Positions 48,942 through 58,263 of a stretch of 64,000 bases of DNA are shown one piece after another. The stretch covers positions 124,001 to 188,000 of the forward strand of contig NZ_JAHBGB010000002.1 of assembly GCF_018390555.1 (NCBI RefSeq), written 5' to 3'. The notes below the pieces were generated by a model. That model was not told the origin of the DNA. It did no database searches and worked only from the letters and a program-made list of their open reading frames with translations. The stretch comes from Ancylobacter oerskovii. GTDB taxonomy: Bacteria; Pseudomonadota; Alphaproteobacteria; Rhizobiales; Xanthobacteraceae. Both the position numbers and the translations under genes were made by a program. Positions within the stretch are counted from its first letter, which is position 1. The number at the start of each line of letters is the position of its first letter.

Positions 48942-50027
48942 TCAGAGGCCGCCGGCAGCCTGCCGGCGCTCCTGCGGGCGCCCGCCGGGAAGGGCGAGGC
49001 CGTAGCGGCCGCCGAGCGCCGCGAGATCGGCGGCGACGTCCGCCGACAGGGCGATGCCGGCCTCGCCGCGGGCCTCGGCGCCGCGCGCCTCCATCTCGCC
49101 GGGCAGAAAGATCGGGCCGCCATCCACCGAGGGCATCGCCTTGATGCCGGCGATCACGCTGTCGACCCGCTCGCGGAAGATGTCGAGCGGCATGAAGCGC
49201 GCGACGTCGATGGCGACGAACAGGTGCCCGGTCCGCGACGGGCCGGCGACATCGCTGATGTTGCGCACCTCGCCGGTGAGGCCGGTGCCGGTGAGCACGC
49301 CGGTCAGCAGATCGATGATCAGCGACAACCCCGCCCCCTTCGGGCCGCCGATCGGCGCCAGGCTGCCCTTCATCGCCGCGCGGGCGTCCTGCGTCGGGTT
49401 GCCGTCGGCATCGACGGCCCAGCCGGCGGGGATCTGCGCGCCGCTCCTCGCCGCCAGCCGGATCTTGCCGCGGGCGACGATGGAGGTCGACATGTCCAGT
49501 ATGATCGGCCGGTGCCGCCCGGCCGGCACGCCGAAGGCGATGGGATTGGTGCCGACCAGCGGGATGCGGGCATTGTAGGGCGTCATCGCCGGCGAGGAAT
49601 TGGTGAGCACCATGCCGACCATGCCGGCCTTCACCGCCTGCTCGGCGAAATAGGCGGCGACGCCGAAATGATTGGAATTGGCGACGCCGACCACGCCGGC
49701 GCCGGTCTCCCGGGCCTTGGCGACGGCCAGCTCCATCGCCCGCAGGCCGGCGAGCTGGCCGAAGCCGTTGCCGGCATCGAGCAGGACGCTGGCGGGGGCC
49801 TCGGAGACCACAGCCATTTCCGGGTCGAGCGCCATCACGCCGGCCCGCACCCGGTCGAGATAGGAGGACAGCCGCGCCACGCCATGCGAGCCGACGCCGC
49901 GCAGATCGGCATAGATCAGCGTGTCGGCCACGCGGACCGCCGGCGCCTCGCGCATGCCGGCGGCCCGCAGCACGGCTTCGGCAAATCGGCGCAGTTCGCC
50001 GGCCTCGATGAGGATCTTGTCGGACAT
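48942..50027 (-). CDS. Malate/L-lactate dehydrogenase-type (Ldh_2) oxidoreductase
   Basis: A 361-residue NAD(P)-dependent dehydrogenase of the LDH2/MDG2 family, unrelated to classical lactate dehydrogenase. The catalytic histidine is in GVGSHGVARL (about 49), and family motifs ANSNHFGVAAYF, TNSSPAMTPYNA and NPIAFGVPAG follow. Relatives act on malate, ureidoglycolate, 2,3-diketogulonate or (R)-sulfolactate. It is the last gene of the unit that encodes a TTT importer, an RraA aldolase and a D-2-hydroxyacid dehydrogenase. Confidence 0.9.
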   Translation of the reverse strand: MSDKILIEAGELRRFAEAVLRAAGMREAPAVRVADTLIYADLRGVGSHGVARLSSYLDRVRAGVMALDPEMAVVSEAPASVLLDAGNGFGQLAGLRAMELAVAKARETGAGVVGVANSNHFGVAAYFAEQAVKAGMVGMVLTNSSPAMTPYNARIPLVGTNPIAFGVPAGRHRPIILDMSTSIVARGKIRLAARSGAQIPAGWAVDADGNPTQDARAAMKGSLAPIGGPKGAGLSLIIDLLTGVLTGTGLTGEVRNISDVAGPSRTGHLFVAIDVARFMPLDIFRERVDSVIAGIKAMPSVDGGPIFLPGEMEARGAEARGEAGIALSADVAADLAALGGRYGLALPGGRPQERRQAAGGL

Positions 50028-50053
50028 CGGAAGGTTCTCGCGAATGAAGGAGT

Positions 50054-51556
50054 TCAGGCGGAAGCCAGCGCCCGGCGATGGCGCCGGTAGGCCAGCAGGG
50101 GCGGCGCGCTGAGCGCGATGACGGCCAGCACGAGCAGGGTCAGCGAGATCGGCCGGGTGAGGAACACCGAGAGATCGCCCTGCGACATGGTCATGGCGCG
50201 GCGGAACTGCTGCTCGGCCAGCGGCCCGAGGATCATGCCGATGATCACCGGACTGGTGGGGAAGGCGTAGCGGCGCATGAAGAAGCCGGCGAGGCCGACC
50301 GCGTAGAGCAGCACCAGGTCGAACACCGAACGGCTGATGCCATAGGTGCCCACCGTGGCGAACAAAAGGATGCCGCCATAGAGATAGGGGGTCGGCACGC
50401 GCAGGATCTGCACCCACAGCCCGACCAGCGGCAGGTTCAGCACCAGCAGCATTACATTGCCGATGTACAGGCTGGCGATCAGCGTCCAGACGAGGTCGGC
50501 GTGACTGGTGAGCAGCTGCGGCCCGGGATTGATGCCGTAGCTCTGGAAGGCGGAGAGCATCACCGCCGCCGTCGCCGAGGTGGGGATGCCGAGGGTGAGC
50601 AGCGGCACGAAGACGCCGGCGCCGGCGGCGTTGTTGGCGGCCTCCGGCCCGGCGACGCCCTCGATGGCGCCGCGGCCGAACTCCTCGGGATGCTTCGACA
50701 GCTTCTTCTCGACGAAATAGGACAGGAAGGTCGGGATCTCGGCGCCGCCGGCCGGCATGGCGCCGAGGGGAAAGCCGATGAAGGCGCCGCGGATCCACGC
50801 CTTCCACGAGCGCGCCCAATCCTGCGCCGTCATCCACAGCGAGCCTTCCACCGGGGTGATCTCCTCGCGGGTGGAGCGGTGGCGGGCGGCGAGGTGCAGG
50901 GTCTCCCCGACCGCGAACAGGCCGACCACGACGATGATCACGTCGATGCCGTCGAGCAGGTCGAGCGAGCCGAAGGTGAAGCGGGGCTGGCCGGATTGCA
51001 GGTCGACGCCGACCAGGCCGAGCAGCAGGCCGAGGCCGAGGCTCGCCAGCCCGCGCAGCAGCGAATTGCCGAGCACGGCGGCGACGGTGACGAAGGACAG
51101 CACCATCAGCGCGAAATAATCGGCCGGCGCGAAGGCGAGCGCGACGCGCACCACCACCGGCGCCAGCAGGCTGAGGCACAGCACGCCGATGGTGCCGGCG
51201 ACGAAGGAACCGATGGCCGCGGTGGCGAGCGCCGGGCCGCCGCGGCCGCGCCGCGCCATCTGGTTGCCTTCCAGCGCGATGACGATGGAAGCGCTCTCAC
51301 CCGGCGTGTTGATCAGGATCGAGGTGGTGGAGCCGCCGAATTGCGAGCCGAAATAGATGCCGCCGAACACGATGAAGGCGGCGGCCGGATCGACCTGGAA
51401 GGTGAGCGGCAGCAGCAGGGCGATGGTCAGCGCCGGGCCGAGGCCCGGCAGCACGCCGATGAAGGTGCCGAGCGTGGTGCCGAACAGCGCCCATAGCAGG
51501 TTCATCGGCGACAGGGCGTTGGCGAAGCCGTCCAGAAGTCCCGAGAGGCTACCCAT
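50054..51556 (-). CDS. tctA: Tripartite tricarboxylate transporter, large membrane subunit TctA
   Basis: A 500-residue membrane subunit with about twelve helices, the transport core of the TTT importer. Signatures include [21 protein letters not shown] near the N-terminus, [23 protein letters not shown] and [20 protein letters not shown]. It shares one base with the tctB stop (TGATG). Substrate specificity resides in the TctC binding protein. Confidence 0.95.
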   Translation of the reverse strand: MGSLSGLLDGFANALSPMNLLWALFGTTLGTFIGVLPGLGPALTIALLLPLTFQVDPAAAFIVFGGIYFGSQFGGSTTSILINTPGESASIVIALEGNQMARRGRGGPALATAAIGSFVAGTIGVLCLSLLAPVVVRVALAFAPADYFALMVLSFVTVAAVLGNSLLRGLASLGLGLLLGLVGVDLQSGQPRFTFGSLDLLDGIDVIIVVVGLFAVGETLHLAARHRSTREEITPVEGSLWMTAQDWARSWKAWIRGAFIGFPLGAMPAGGAEIPTFLSYFVEKKLSKHPEEFGRGAIEGVAGPEAANNAAGAGVFVPLLTLGIPTSATAAVMLSAFQSYGINPGPQLLTSHADLVWTLIASLYIGNVMLLVLNLPLVGLWVQILRVPTPYLYGGILLFATVGTYGISRSVFDLVLLYAVGLAGFFMRRYAFPTSPVIIGMILGPLAEQQFRRAMTMSQGDLSVFLTRPISLTLLVLAVIALSAPPLLAYRRHRRALASA

Positions 51557-52041
51557 CAGAACAGATCCTCGATGAGGCCGCCGCCGATGCGCAGGTCGAG
51601 CATGCGCGCGAAGCCGTAATAGGTGGCGAAGGCGAGCACGAAGCCGATCAGCAGCGACAGCCACAGGCGGCGGGCGCCGAAGGCCCGCGCGGTGAAGGCG
51701 AACATCAGCGTCGAGGCGACGATGAAGCCGGCGGCCTTGATCAGCAGGACGTTGACGAGCATGCCGGCGGCGAGGATCGCCAGCGGCACGAGGTCGAGCG
51801 GCGGCGCCTCGGGATCGGTCGCCTCGCACTCCCACGGCGTGCGCCAGGCTTCCAACAGCAGCAGCAACCCGCAGGACAGCAGCACCAGCCCGACGGCGAC
51901 GGGGAAGGAACGCGCCCCGACCACCGCGCCGGCGGCATCCGGCGGGATGGTCAGCGCCACCAGCACGGCGCCGCCGCCCAGCGCCGCGATGGCGGCGGAG
52001 ACGGCGACCAGCTGCGCCCTGCCCAGCGACAGCGCGCTCAT
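51556..52041 (-). CDS. tctB: Tripartite tricarboxylate transporter, small membrane subunit TctB
   Basis: A 161-residue membrane protein with four hydrophobic segments: [58 protein letters not shown] and [16 protein letters not shown]. It overlaps tctC by ATGA and tctA by one base. The sequence is weakly conserved in this family; the assignment rests on size, topology and position between tctC and tctA. Confidence 0.9.
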   Translation of the reverse strand: MSALSLGRAQLVAVSAAIAALGGGAVLVALTIPPDAAGAVVGARSFPVAVGLVLLSCGLLLLLEAWRTPWECEATDPEAPPLDLVPLAILAAGMLVNVLLIKAAGFIVASTLMFAFTARAFGARRLWLSLLIGFVLAFATYYGFARMLDLRIGGGLIEDLF

Positions 52042-53015
52042 TTGGCGAGCCCGAGATCGGCGAGGACGCTGCGGGTCGCGGCGACGTCCTGCTCGAGATA
52101 GGCGGCGAACGCGGCACCCGGCAGGAACTGGTCGGACCAGCCGCGGGTGGCGAGTTGCTGCTTCCAGTCCTGCGTCTGCACCATCGCGGTGGCGAGCTCG
52201 ATCAGCGCCGCGGTCTCCGCCTCCCGCAGGTTCGGCGCGCCGAACACGCCGCGCCAGTTGGAGATGGTGACGTCGACGCCCTGCTCCACCAGCGTCGGGA
52301 TCTCGATGCTGGCCACCCGCGACGGGGCAGAGATGGCGAGGGCGCGCAGATTGCCGGCCTTGATCTGCTCGGCGAACTCGCCATAGCCGGAGATGCCGGC
52401 CGAGACCTGGTTGCCCAGCAGCGAGGCCATCGCCTCGCCGCCGCCGCCGGTGAAGGCGACATAGGAGAGGCCGGAGAGCGGCACGCCGGCCGCCTTGGCG
52501 ATCAGGCAGGCGAAGATGTGATCGGTACCGCCCGGCGCCCCGCCGGCCCAGGTCACGGCCTTGGGGTCCTGCTTCAGCAGCGCCATGAACTCCGCGAGGG
52601 TCTTCACCGGCGAGGCGGCCGGCACCACCAGCACCTGATACTCGCCGGTGAGCCGGGCGACCGGCTTCAGCAGCCCGAGATTGACCGGCGTCTTGTTGGT
52701 GATGATGGCCCCGACCATGATCGCGCCGGCGATGAACAGCGCATTGGGATCGCCGTCATACTGGTTGATGAACTGCGGCAGGCCGATGGTGCCGCCGGCG
52801 CCGCCGACATTGGTGATGCGCGAGGAACGGACCAGGCCGTTCTTCTTCAGCACCTCGTCGATGACCCGGCCGGTGATGTCCCAGCCGCCGCCCGGCGCGC
52901 CGGGGATGAACAGGCTGACCGAGCCGAACGGCTTGGCGGCGGCGGGAAGGCCCAGTCCGGCCGTCGCGGCGGCGAGGCCGGCCGTGGCGGCAAGGAACGA
53001 ACGACGATCGAGCAT
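52038..53015 (-). CDS. tctC: Tripartite tricarboxylate transporter binding protein TctC
   Basis: A 325-residue periplasmic binding protein (Bug family) with an export signal ([25 protein letters not shown], twin-arginine-like). [16 protein letters not shown] is the carboxylate-binding loop, and [13 protein letters not shown] and [21 protein letters not shown] follow in family order. It defines the substrate of the TctABC importer, presumably a small carboxylate. It is preceded by the RraA gene after 53 bases. Confidence 0.94.
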   Translation of the reverse strand: MLDRRSFLAATAGLAAATAGLGLPAAAKPFGSVSLFIPGAPGGGWDITGRVIDEVLKKNGLVRSSRITNVGGAGGTIGLPQFINQYDGDPNALFIAGAIMVGAIITNKTPVNLGLLKPVARLTGEYQVLVVPAASPVKTLAEFMALLKQDPKAVTWAGGAPGGTDHIFACLIAKAAGVPLSGLSYVAFTGGGGEAMASLLGNQVSAGISGYGEFAEQIKAGNLRALAISAPSRVASIEIPTLVEQGVDVTISNWRGVFGAPNLREAETAALIELATAMVQTQDWKQQLATRGWSDQFLPGAAFAAYLEQDVAATRSVLADLGLAK

Positions 53016-53068
53016 GGCATTTCCTCCTGGCGATTATGTTCTGGCCGTTGGCGCGGCCGGCGGCACGG

Positions 53069-53806
53069 TCAGACCGGGCATCCCTTCTGCCGCAGCAGGG
53101 CGTTGAAGCGCTCCCAGTCCGGCTCGCCGGTGCGGTTCTTCTCGATGATGGCGCTCTCGCGGGCGGCGTGCGCACGGCATTTGGCGAGCAGGCCCTCGGC
53201 CTCGGCGGCGGGCACGGCGACCACGCCGTCGAGATCGCACAGCATCAGGTCGCCGGGCATCACCGACAGGCCGGCGCAGGCGACCGGCACGTTGAGCTCG
53301 CCCGGCCCGTCCTTGCTCGGCCCGCGATGCACATTGCCGCGCGCGAAGGCGCCGACGCCGCCCTCCTTCCATTCCGCCACGTCGCGCAGCGCCCCGTCGA
53401 GCACGAAGGCGCGGATGCCGCGGGCCAGCGCGCTGGTGCGCATCAGCCCGCCGAGCACGGCGGTGGAGAGATCGCCGCCGCCGTCGATGACGATCACGTC
53501 GCCCGGCTGGGCGGTCATGATGGCGAGATGGATCATCAGATTGTCGCCGGGGCGCGAGCGCACGGTGACGGCGGGGCCGCAGATCGTGCCGGCCTGGGCG
53601 CCGTGATAGGCGATGAGCCCGCGCGCGCCGATGTGGCGGCCCATGCTGTCGCTGGCATGCGGCACCGGCACGCCCTCGAAGGCGGCGACGAGTTCCTTCG
53701 GCAAGGTGCAGACGCGCGGATTGACGGTGTAGCCGATGGGCCAGGGAGCGTTCGGCGTGGCGCGTGTCGCGGCGGCGAGGGGCGTGTTGGCGAGGGGCGT
53801 GTTCAT
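53069..53806 (-). CDS. RraA-family aldolase/decarboxylase
   Basis: A 245-residue protein of the RraA/HMG-aldolase superfamily, which catalyses retro-aldol cleavage of 4-hydroxy-4-methyl-2-oxoglutarate or 4-carboxy-4-hydroxy-2-oxoadipate and decarboxylates oxaloacetate. It shows DVIVIDGGGD, LDGALRDVAEW (with the R-D metal-linked pair), GPGELNVPVACAGLSVMPGD and CDLDGVVAVP. The C-terminal extension beyond the core is usual for the catabolic group, not the RNase E regulator. The ATG at 53806 lacks a strong ribosome binding site. It lies between the dehydrogenase and tctC. Confidence 0.9.
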   Translation of the reverse strand: MNTPLANTPLAAATRATPNAPWPIGYTVNPRVCTLPKELVAAFEGVPVPHASDSMGRHIGARGLIAYHGAQAGTICGPAVTVRSRPGDNLMIHLAIMTAQPGDVIVIDGGGDLSTAVLGGLMRTSALARGIRAFVLDGALRDVAEWKEGGVGAFARGNVHRGPSKDGPGELNVPVACAGLSVMPGDLMLCDLDGVVAVPAAEAEGLLAKCRAHAARESAIIEKNRTGEPDWERFNALLRQKGCPV

Positions 53807-53817
53807 GGGAATCCGCT

Positions 53818-54798
53818 TCACTGGGCTGGCTGCCGTTCGAGGACGGCGGGATTGACGAGAAGGCGCCGGTCGATCTTCCGGTCGATCAGCACATCGATGA
53901 CATTGCGCGCCGCGCTCACCGCGACGGCATCGAGCGCGGCGTCGGTGCTGCCCCCCATGTGCGGGGTCAGCACCACATTGGGCAGGGCGAGGAAGGGGTG
54001 TCCCGCCGGCAGCGGCTCGTCCTCGAAAGTATCGAGCCCGGCGCCGGCCAGCCGGCCGGACGCCAGCGCCTCGACCAGCGCCGCCTCGTCGACGAGGCCG
54101 CCGCGCGCGGTGTTGACGAGGATGGCGCCCCGGCGCAGGCGGGCGATCTGGGCCGGCCCGATCAGATGGCGGGTTTCCGGCGTGAGCGGGCAGTGCAGCG
54201 AGACGAGATCGCTGGCGGCGAGCAGATCGTCCAGCGTGTCGGCCCATTCGACATCGTGCCGCGCGCGATCGGCGATGTGCGGGTCGTGGACGACGATCCG
54301 CATGCCGATGGCGCGCAGCATGACGGCGACGCGCCGGCTGATCGCCCCGAAGGCGACGAGGCCGGCGGTGCGGCCGGCAAGCTGCTGCCCGGCCTGCGCC
54401 CGATCCCAGCGCCCGGCGCGGATGCCGGCGTCGAGCACGGCGATGCGCCGCGCCGCCGCAAGGGCGAGGCCGACCGTCAGCTCCGCCACCGACTGCCCGT
54501 TGCCGGCATCGGCGACCAGCACCGGGATGCCCCGGCGGGTGGCGCTGGCGAGATCGACATTGTTGTAGCCGACGCCGTGGCGGGCGATCAGCCGCAAGGC
54601 GGGAGCCGCCTCGATGAGCTCGCCCGGAAGCGCCAGCGTGCGGGAGATGATCGCGTCATAGGGCACCGAGCGGACCGCTTCCGCCAGTTCCGCCGCGGTT
54701 TCGCCGGGCAGGAAGGACAGGCTGCAGCCGGCCTCCTCCAGCAGGGCGACCCCGGGCGGCGCCAGCGTCCTCGCCGTCATCAGAACCTTCAGGGTCAT
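53818..54798 (-). CDS. D-2-hydroxyacid dehydrogenase family protein
   Basis: A 326-residue NAD(P)-dependent dehydrogenase. The catalytic trio is seen as NTARGGLVDE (Arg), DTFEDEPLP (Glu) and LTPHMGG (His). The nucleotide-binding glycine motif is unusual: LVAFGAISRR, with alanine and serine in place of the first and third glycines of GxGxxG. GAGGA six bases before the ATG at 54798 sets the start. It is first in the TTT unit and divergent from a LysR gene. Together with the Ldh_2 enzyme it could interconvert hydroxyacid stereoisomers. Confidence 0.9.
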   Translation of the reverse strand: MTLKVLMTARTLAPPGVALLEEAGCSLSFLPGETAAELAEAVRSVPYDAIISRTLALPGELIEAAPALRLIARHGVGYNNVDLASATRRGIPVLVADAGNGQSVAELTVGLALAAARRIAVLDAGIRAGRWDRAQAGQQLAGRTAGLVAFGAISRRVAVMLRAIGMRIVVHDPHIADRARHDVEWADTLDDLLAASDLVSLHCPLTPETRHLIGPAQIARLRRGAILVNTARGGLVDEAALVEALASGRLAGAGLDTFEDEPLPAGHPFLALPNVVLTPHMGGSTDAALDAVAVSAARNVIDVLIDRKIDRRLLVNPAVLERQPAQ

Positions 54799-54867
54799 GG
54801 CGTTCCTCGACGTTTCCCGTTCTGACCCGACTTGACATCCGAAGAGACCGACCGTCCAATTCATAAA

Positions 54868-54894
54868 ATTCCTCAAAAGATAGCCACGAGGAAT
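54868..54894. promoter_or_regulatory. Inverted repeat in the LysR/dehydrogenase divergent region
   Basis: ATTCCTC at 54868 and GAGGAAT ending at 54894 form a 7-base inverted repeat with a 13-base spacer, the spacing typical of LysR dyads. The right arm overlaps the ribosome binding site of the LysR gene, which would fit autorepression. Confidence 0.5.
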
Positions 54895-54896
54895 GA

Positions 54897-55808
54897 ATGG
54901 AACTGCGCGACCTGCATTACTTCGAGGTCATCGCCAGCATCGGGCATGTCGGCCGCGCGGCGGAAAAGCTGGGCCGCACCCAGCCGGCGCTGAGCAAGTC
55001 GATCCGCCGGCTGGAAGCGGAGGTCGGCACGCGGCTGGTGGTGAAATCCGGCCGCGGCGTGCAACTGACCGCCGCCGGCCGCATCATGCTGGAGCGCGCC
55101 CGCAGCCTGCGGATGTCGGTCGAGCAGAACTTGCGCGAGATGACGGACATCGCCCGCGGCGCCGTCGGCAATGTGCGGATCGGCGCCGGGGCGACGACGG
55201 CCGAATATCTGCTGCCGCAGGTGTGCCGGCGCCTGCTGCGCGAGGCGCCCGGCGTGAAGTTCGACATCAGCATCGGCATGAACGACGTGCTGCGCGCGGC
55301 GCTGTCCGACGGCAAGGTCGACGTGGTGGTCGGCCCGATCACCCAGGGCGACGAGGAGAGCTATGCGGTCCGGCGGATCGGCAGCGACGCGGTGGTGGTG
55401 GCGGTCGCCAAGGGCCATCCGCTGACGCGGCGAAAGGTCGGCATCGCCGATCTCGCCGGCTATGGCTGGGTGCTGCCGGCGCGCTCGGTGGTGACGCGGC
55501 AATGGATCGACGCCGCCTTCGCCTCACGCGACCTGCCGGAGCCGCGCGTCGACATCCAGACCAACAACATCTCGCTGTCGCCACGGCTGGTCGCCGCCAC
55601 CGACCTGCTGACCTTCATCTCCCGCCGCAATCTCGGCCGCAGCCGGGTCGGCGAGCCGCTGGTGGAGATCAGGCTCGCCGAGACCACCATGCATCGCGAG
55701 GTCGGCATCGTGCGCATGCCGTCGAGCTATGTTCCGCCCGCCGTCGAGCGCTTCATGGAGGTGTTCGGCGAGGAAGCCTCCACCGCGCTCGCCGAGTCCT
55801 GGGGATGA
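54897..55808 (+). CDS. LysR-family transcriptional regulator
   Basis: A 303-residue LysR protein of the CbbR/PcaQ-like length. The helix-turn-helix is in residues about 4-60 (LHYFEVIASIGHVGRAAEKLGRTQPALSKSIRRLE). The co-inducer domain follows from about 90. It is divergent from the 2-hydroxyacid dehydrogenase gene across 98 bases containing an inverted repeat, and convergent with the hpaI-like gene, so the TTT/RraA unit is its likeliest target. Confidence 0.93.
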   Translation: MELRDLHYFEVIASIGHVGRAAEKLGRTQPALSKSIRRLEAEVGTRLVVKSGRGVQLTAAGRIMLERARSLRMSVEQNLREMTDIARGAVGNVRIGAGATTAEYLLPQVCRRLLREAPGVKFDISIGMNDVLRAALSDGKVDVVVGPITQGDEESYAVRRIGSDAVVVAVAKGHPLTRRKVGIADLAGYGWVLPARSVVTRQWIDAAFASRDLPEPRVDIQTNNISLSPRLVAATDLLTFISRRNLGRSRVGEPLVEIRLAETTMHREVGIVRMPSSYVPPAVERFMEVFGEEASTALAESWG

Positions 55809-55829
55809 GCTCCCGGGGGAGCCGGCCGA

Positions 55830-56618
55830 TCAGCCGCCCGCCGCGGGACGGAACGAGGCGGCCAGCGCCTCGGTGGCGCGGGCGAGCAGGCCGACATCCA
55901 CGCCGACGGCGGTGAACACCGAGCCCAGCTCCATGCAGCGCCGCGCCAGCGCCGCGTCGCCGGTGAGCACGCCCGCCGGCTTGCCGGCGGCGGCGATGCG
56001 GGCGATGGCGCCGGTCACCGCCTCCACCACCGCCGGATGGCCGAGCTCGCCGATGTGACCCATGCTGGCCGCGAGATCGCCGGGACCGACGAACACGCCG
56101 TCGACGCCCTCCACCGCGGCGATGGCCTCGATCTGCCCGAGCGCCTCCTCGGTCTCCACCTGCACCAGCAGGCAGATTTCCTGCGCCGCGCGCCGGCCAT
56201 AGCCGGAAACGCGGCCGAACTGCGTCGCCCGCGTCAGCGCCGAGACGCCGCGTATCCCCTCCGGCGGGTAGCGGGTGGCGGCGACGGCGGCGCGCGCCTC
56301 CTCGGCGTTCTGCACATAGGGGATGAGCAGCGTCTGCACGCCGATGTCGAGATAGCGCTTGATCAGCACCGGATCGTTGCTGGCCGGGCGGACCACCGGC
56401 GCGACGGCATGCCCGGACAGCGCCTGCAGCTGGCCGAGCACGGTCAGCACGTCGGCGGGCGAGTGCTCGGTGTCGAGCAGCAGCCAGTCGAAGCCGGCGC
56501 CGGCGACCACCTCGATGCCGAAGGCGCTCGACAGGGTGCACCACAGCCCGAGCTGCTGGCGTCCCTCGCGGAGGGCGTGCTTGAAGTGGTTGCGCGGCAG
56601 GTCGACGGGGCGTGTCAT
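55830..56618 (-). CDS. hpaI: HpcH/HpaI-family class II aldolase
   Basis: A 262-residue metal-dependent aldolase. Family residues: LLLDTEHSPADV (the active-site histidine), VVRPASNDPVLIKRYLDIG (catalytic arginine), IPYVQNAEEA, VQVETEEALGQIEAIAAV (metal glutamate) and VFVGPGDLAASMG (metal aspartate). HpaI cleaves 4-hydroxy-2-oxoheptanedioate to pyruvate and succinic semialdehyde; relatives cleave other 4-hydroxy-2-oxo acids. It comes 8 bases after the HpaH-like gene, which supplies just such a substrate. The exact substrate is inferred. Confidence 0.9.
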   Translation of the reverse strand: MTRPVDLPRNHFKHALREGRQQLGLWCTLSSAFGIEVVAGAGFDWLLLDTEHSPADVLTVLGQLQALSGHAVAPVVRPASNDPVLIKRYLDIGVQTLLIPYVQNAEEARAAVAATRYPPEGIRGVSALTRATQFGRVSGYGRRAAQEICLLVQVETEEALGQIEAIAAVEGVDGVFVGPGDLAASMGHIGELGHPAVVEAVTGAIARIAAAGKPAGVLTGDAALARRCMELGSVFTAVGVDVGLLARATEALAASFRPAAGG

Positions 56619-56626
56619 GGCGTGTC

Positions 56627-57409
56627 TCAGGTGAAGGCGACGCTGATCGCGCCGACCGGGCCGTAATCGGCGGTGATGACGTCGCCGGCGGCGATGTCGA
56701 CGGGCCGGGTGAAGGATCCGGCGAGCACGATCTGGCCCTTCTTCAGCCCCGTGCCGACGGCGGACAGCTTGTTCACCAGCCAGGCGATGCCCGCCGCCGG
56801 ATGGCCCATGATGGCGGCGGAGACGCCGGATTCCTCGATGGTGCCGTTCTTGGTCAGCGTGGCGCCGACCCAGCGAATGTCGATGTCCATCGGGCGGATC
56901 ACCCGGCCGCCGACGACGATGGCGGCGAAGGCGGCATTGTCGGCGATGGTGTCGACGATGGCACGTGGCACCTCGGTGCGGTAGTCGATGATCTCCAGCG
57001 CCGGCACCACATATTCGGTGGCGCGCATCACGTCGTAGATGCGGCAGCCCGGCCCTTCGAGATCCTCGCCCATGATGAAGGCGAGCTCGACCTCCAGCCG
57101 CGGCTTGATGAAGCGGCTGGCCGGAATCTGGGCGCCGTCGTTGAACAGCGCGTCGTCGAGGATGCGGCCATAATCCGGCTCGGTCATCTTCGAGGCCATC
57201 TGCATGGCGCGCGAGGTCAGCCCGATCTTGTGGCCGACCATGCGGGCGCCGGCGGCGAGGCGCGCCTGCGCCCACAAATCCTGCACCCGGTAGGCGTCCT
57301 CGATCTCCATCGCCGGGAAGGTGCGGCTCGGCTGCACGATCGGCCGGCCCTCGCGCTCGGCGCGCAGGATGTCCTCCGCCGCGCGGCGGCGTTCCTCTTC
57401 GGTGAGCAT
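56627..57409 (-). CDS. hpaH: 2-oxo-hept-4-ene-1,7-dioate hydratase-like protein (HpaH)
   Basis: A 260-residue hydratase of the HpaH/MhpD family, which adds water to 2-hydroxydienoates or 2-oxo-4-enoates. Characteristic segments are MVGHKIGLTSRAMQ, PDYGRILDDALFNDG, RLEVELAFIMGEDL (metal-binding E-x-E), ATEYVVPALEIIDYR and GHPAAGIAWLVNKLS. The sequence resembles HpaH from homoprotocatechuate degradation more than MhpD. The product would be the substrate of the aldolase encoded next. The ring-cleavage and decarboxylase genes that would normally feed it are not in the window. Confidence 0.9.
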   Translation of the reverse strand: MLTEEERRRAAEDILRAEREGRPIVQPSRTFPAMEIEDAYRVQDLWAQARLAAGARMVGHKIGLTSRAMQMASKMTEPDYGRILDDALFNDGAQIPASRFIKPRLEVELAFIMGEDLEGPGCRIYDVMRATEYVVPALEIIDYRTEVPRAIVDTIADNAAFAAIVVGGRVIRPMDIDIRWVGATLTKNGTIEESGVSAAIMGHPAAGIAWLVNKLSAVGTGLKKGQIVLAGSFTRPVDIAAGDVITADYGPVGAISVAFT

Positions 57410-57426
57410 GGAATGTCTCCTGGAGA

Positions 57427-58263
57427 TCAGACGAGGGCGATCGGCCGGATCGGCGAGCCGGTGGCGCCGCTGATCCGCACCGGCAGGGCGACGAAGGCGA
57501 AGGCGCCGGCCGCCGCGCCGCTCAGTTCCTCGAGGTCGAGGTTCTCGATGATGTGGATGCCGTTCCGGGCGATCAGGATCATGTGCACCTCGAGGGTGAT
57601 GTCGTGGTGGTTCATCACCTCGAAGGCGGAGGTGTCGGAGCCGACCGAGAAGGGCCGCCGCTCGGCGAGCCAGTGCCCGGCGGCGACGCCCGGCCCCGGC
57701 GCACCGGCGGAATCGAGCCCGAGATAGCGCGGTGAATCCGCCCAGAAGCGCGCCCAGCCGGTGCGCACCAGCGCGATGTCGCCGGGGCGCAGCTGCGTGC
57801 CCGACGCCTTCTCGGCGGCTTCGAGATCGGCGACGCTCACCTCATAGGCCGGCTCCAGCGCCTCGACGCCGAGGGTCTTGGCCACGTCGAGCAGTACCGC
57901 CCGCCGGAAGATCGGGCCGATGGTCTCGGCGCCGTGCACCTTGAACAGGCCGGTTCCCTGCTGCTCCTCGGCGGCGATGTGCTTGCCATAGAGCGCGCCG
58001 TGCTCGGAGACGTGGCACAGCGCGTCGATATGGGTGGAGGAGTGGGTGCTTGTGACCATCAGCTCGTTGGAGGAGGAATGGCCGCAGCAGCGCAGCACGT
58101 CGCCGTGCCGGTTGTTCAGGGTGATGTGGAAGGGCGGATGCGCCGGATGGATCGGCATGCCCTTCTGCATCGGGTGGCTGAGATCGATCTGCCGGGCGCC
58201 GGCAGCAGCGGCGAGCCACTCCTCCATGCGGAACGGTGGCGCGACGCGGGTTTCGATGTTCAT
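57427..58263 (-). CDS. Cyclase-family (kynurenine-formamidase-like) metal hydrolase
   Basis: A 278-residue protein of the cyclase/formamidase family. The metal site motif is THSSTHIDALCHV (about 72-84), a variant of the usual H-x-G-T-H-x-D. DIALVRTGWARFW, GAPGPG and the VGSDTSAFEV stretch are typical. The family hydrolyses amide or lactone-like bonds, including kynurenine formamide and isatin. Its start overlaps the MFS stop by ATGA, so it is coupled to the transporter and probably acts on the imported substrate before the hydratase. Confidence 0.85.
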   Translation of the reverse strand: MNIETRVAPPFRMEEWLAAAAGARQIDLSHPMQKGMPIHPAHPPFHITLNNRHGDVLRCCGHSSSNELMVTSTHSSTHIDALCHVSEHGALYGKHIAAEEQQGTGLFKVHGAETIGPIFRRAVLLDVAKTLGVEALEPAYEVSVADLEAAEKASGTQLRPGDIALVRTGWARFWADSPRYLGLDSAGAPGPGVAAGHWLAERRPFSVGSDTSAFEVMNHHDITLEVHMILIARNGIHIIENLDLEELSGAAAGAFAFVALPVRISGATGSPIRPIALV

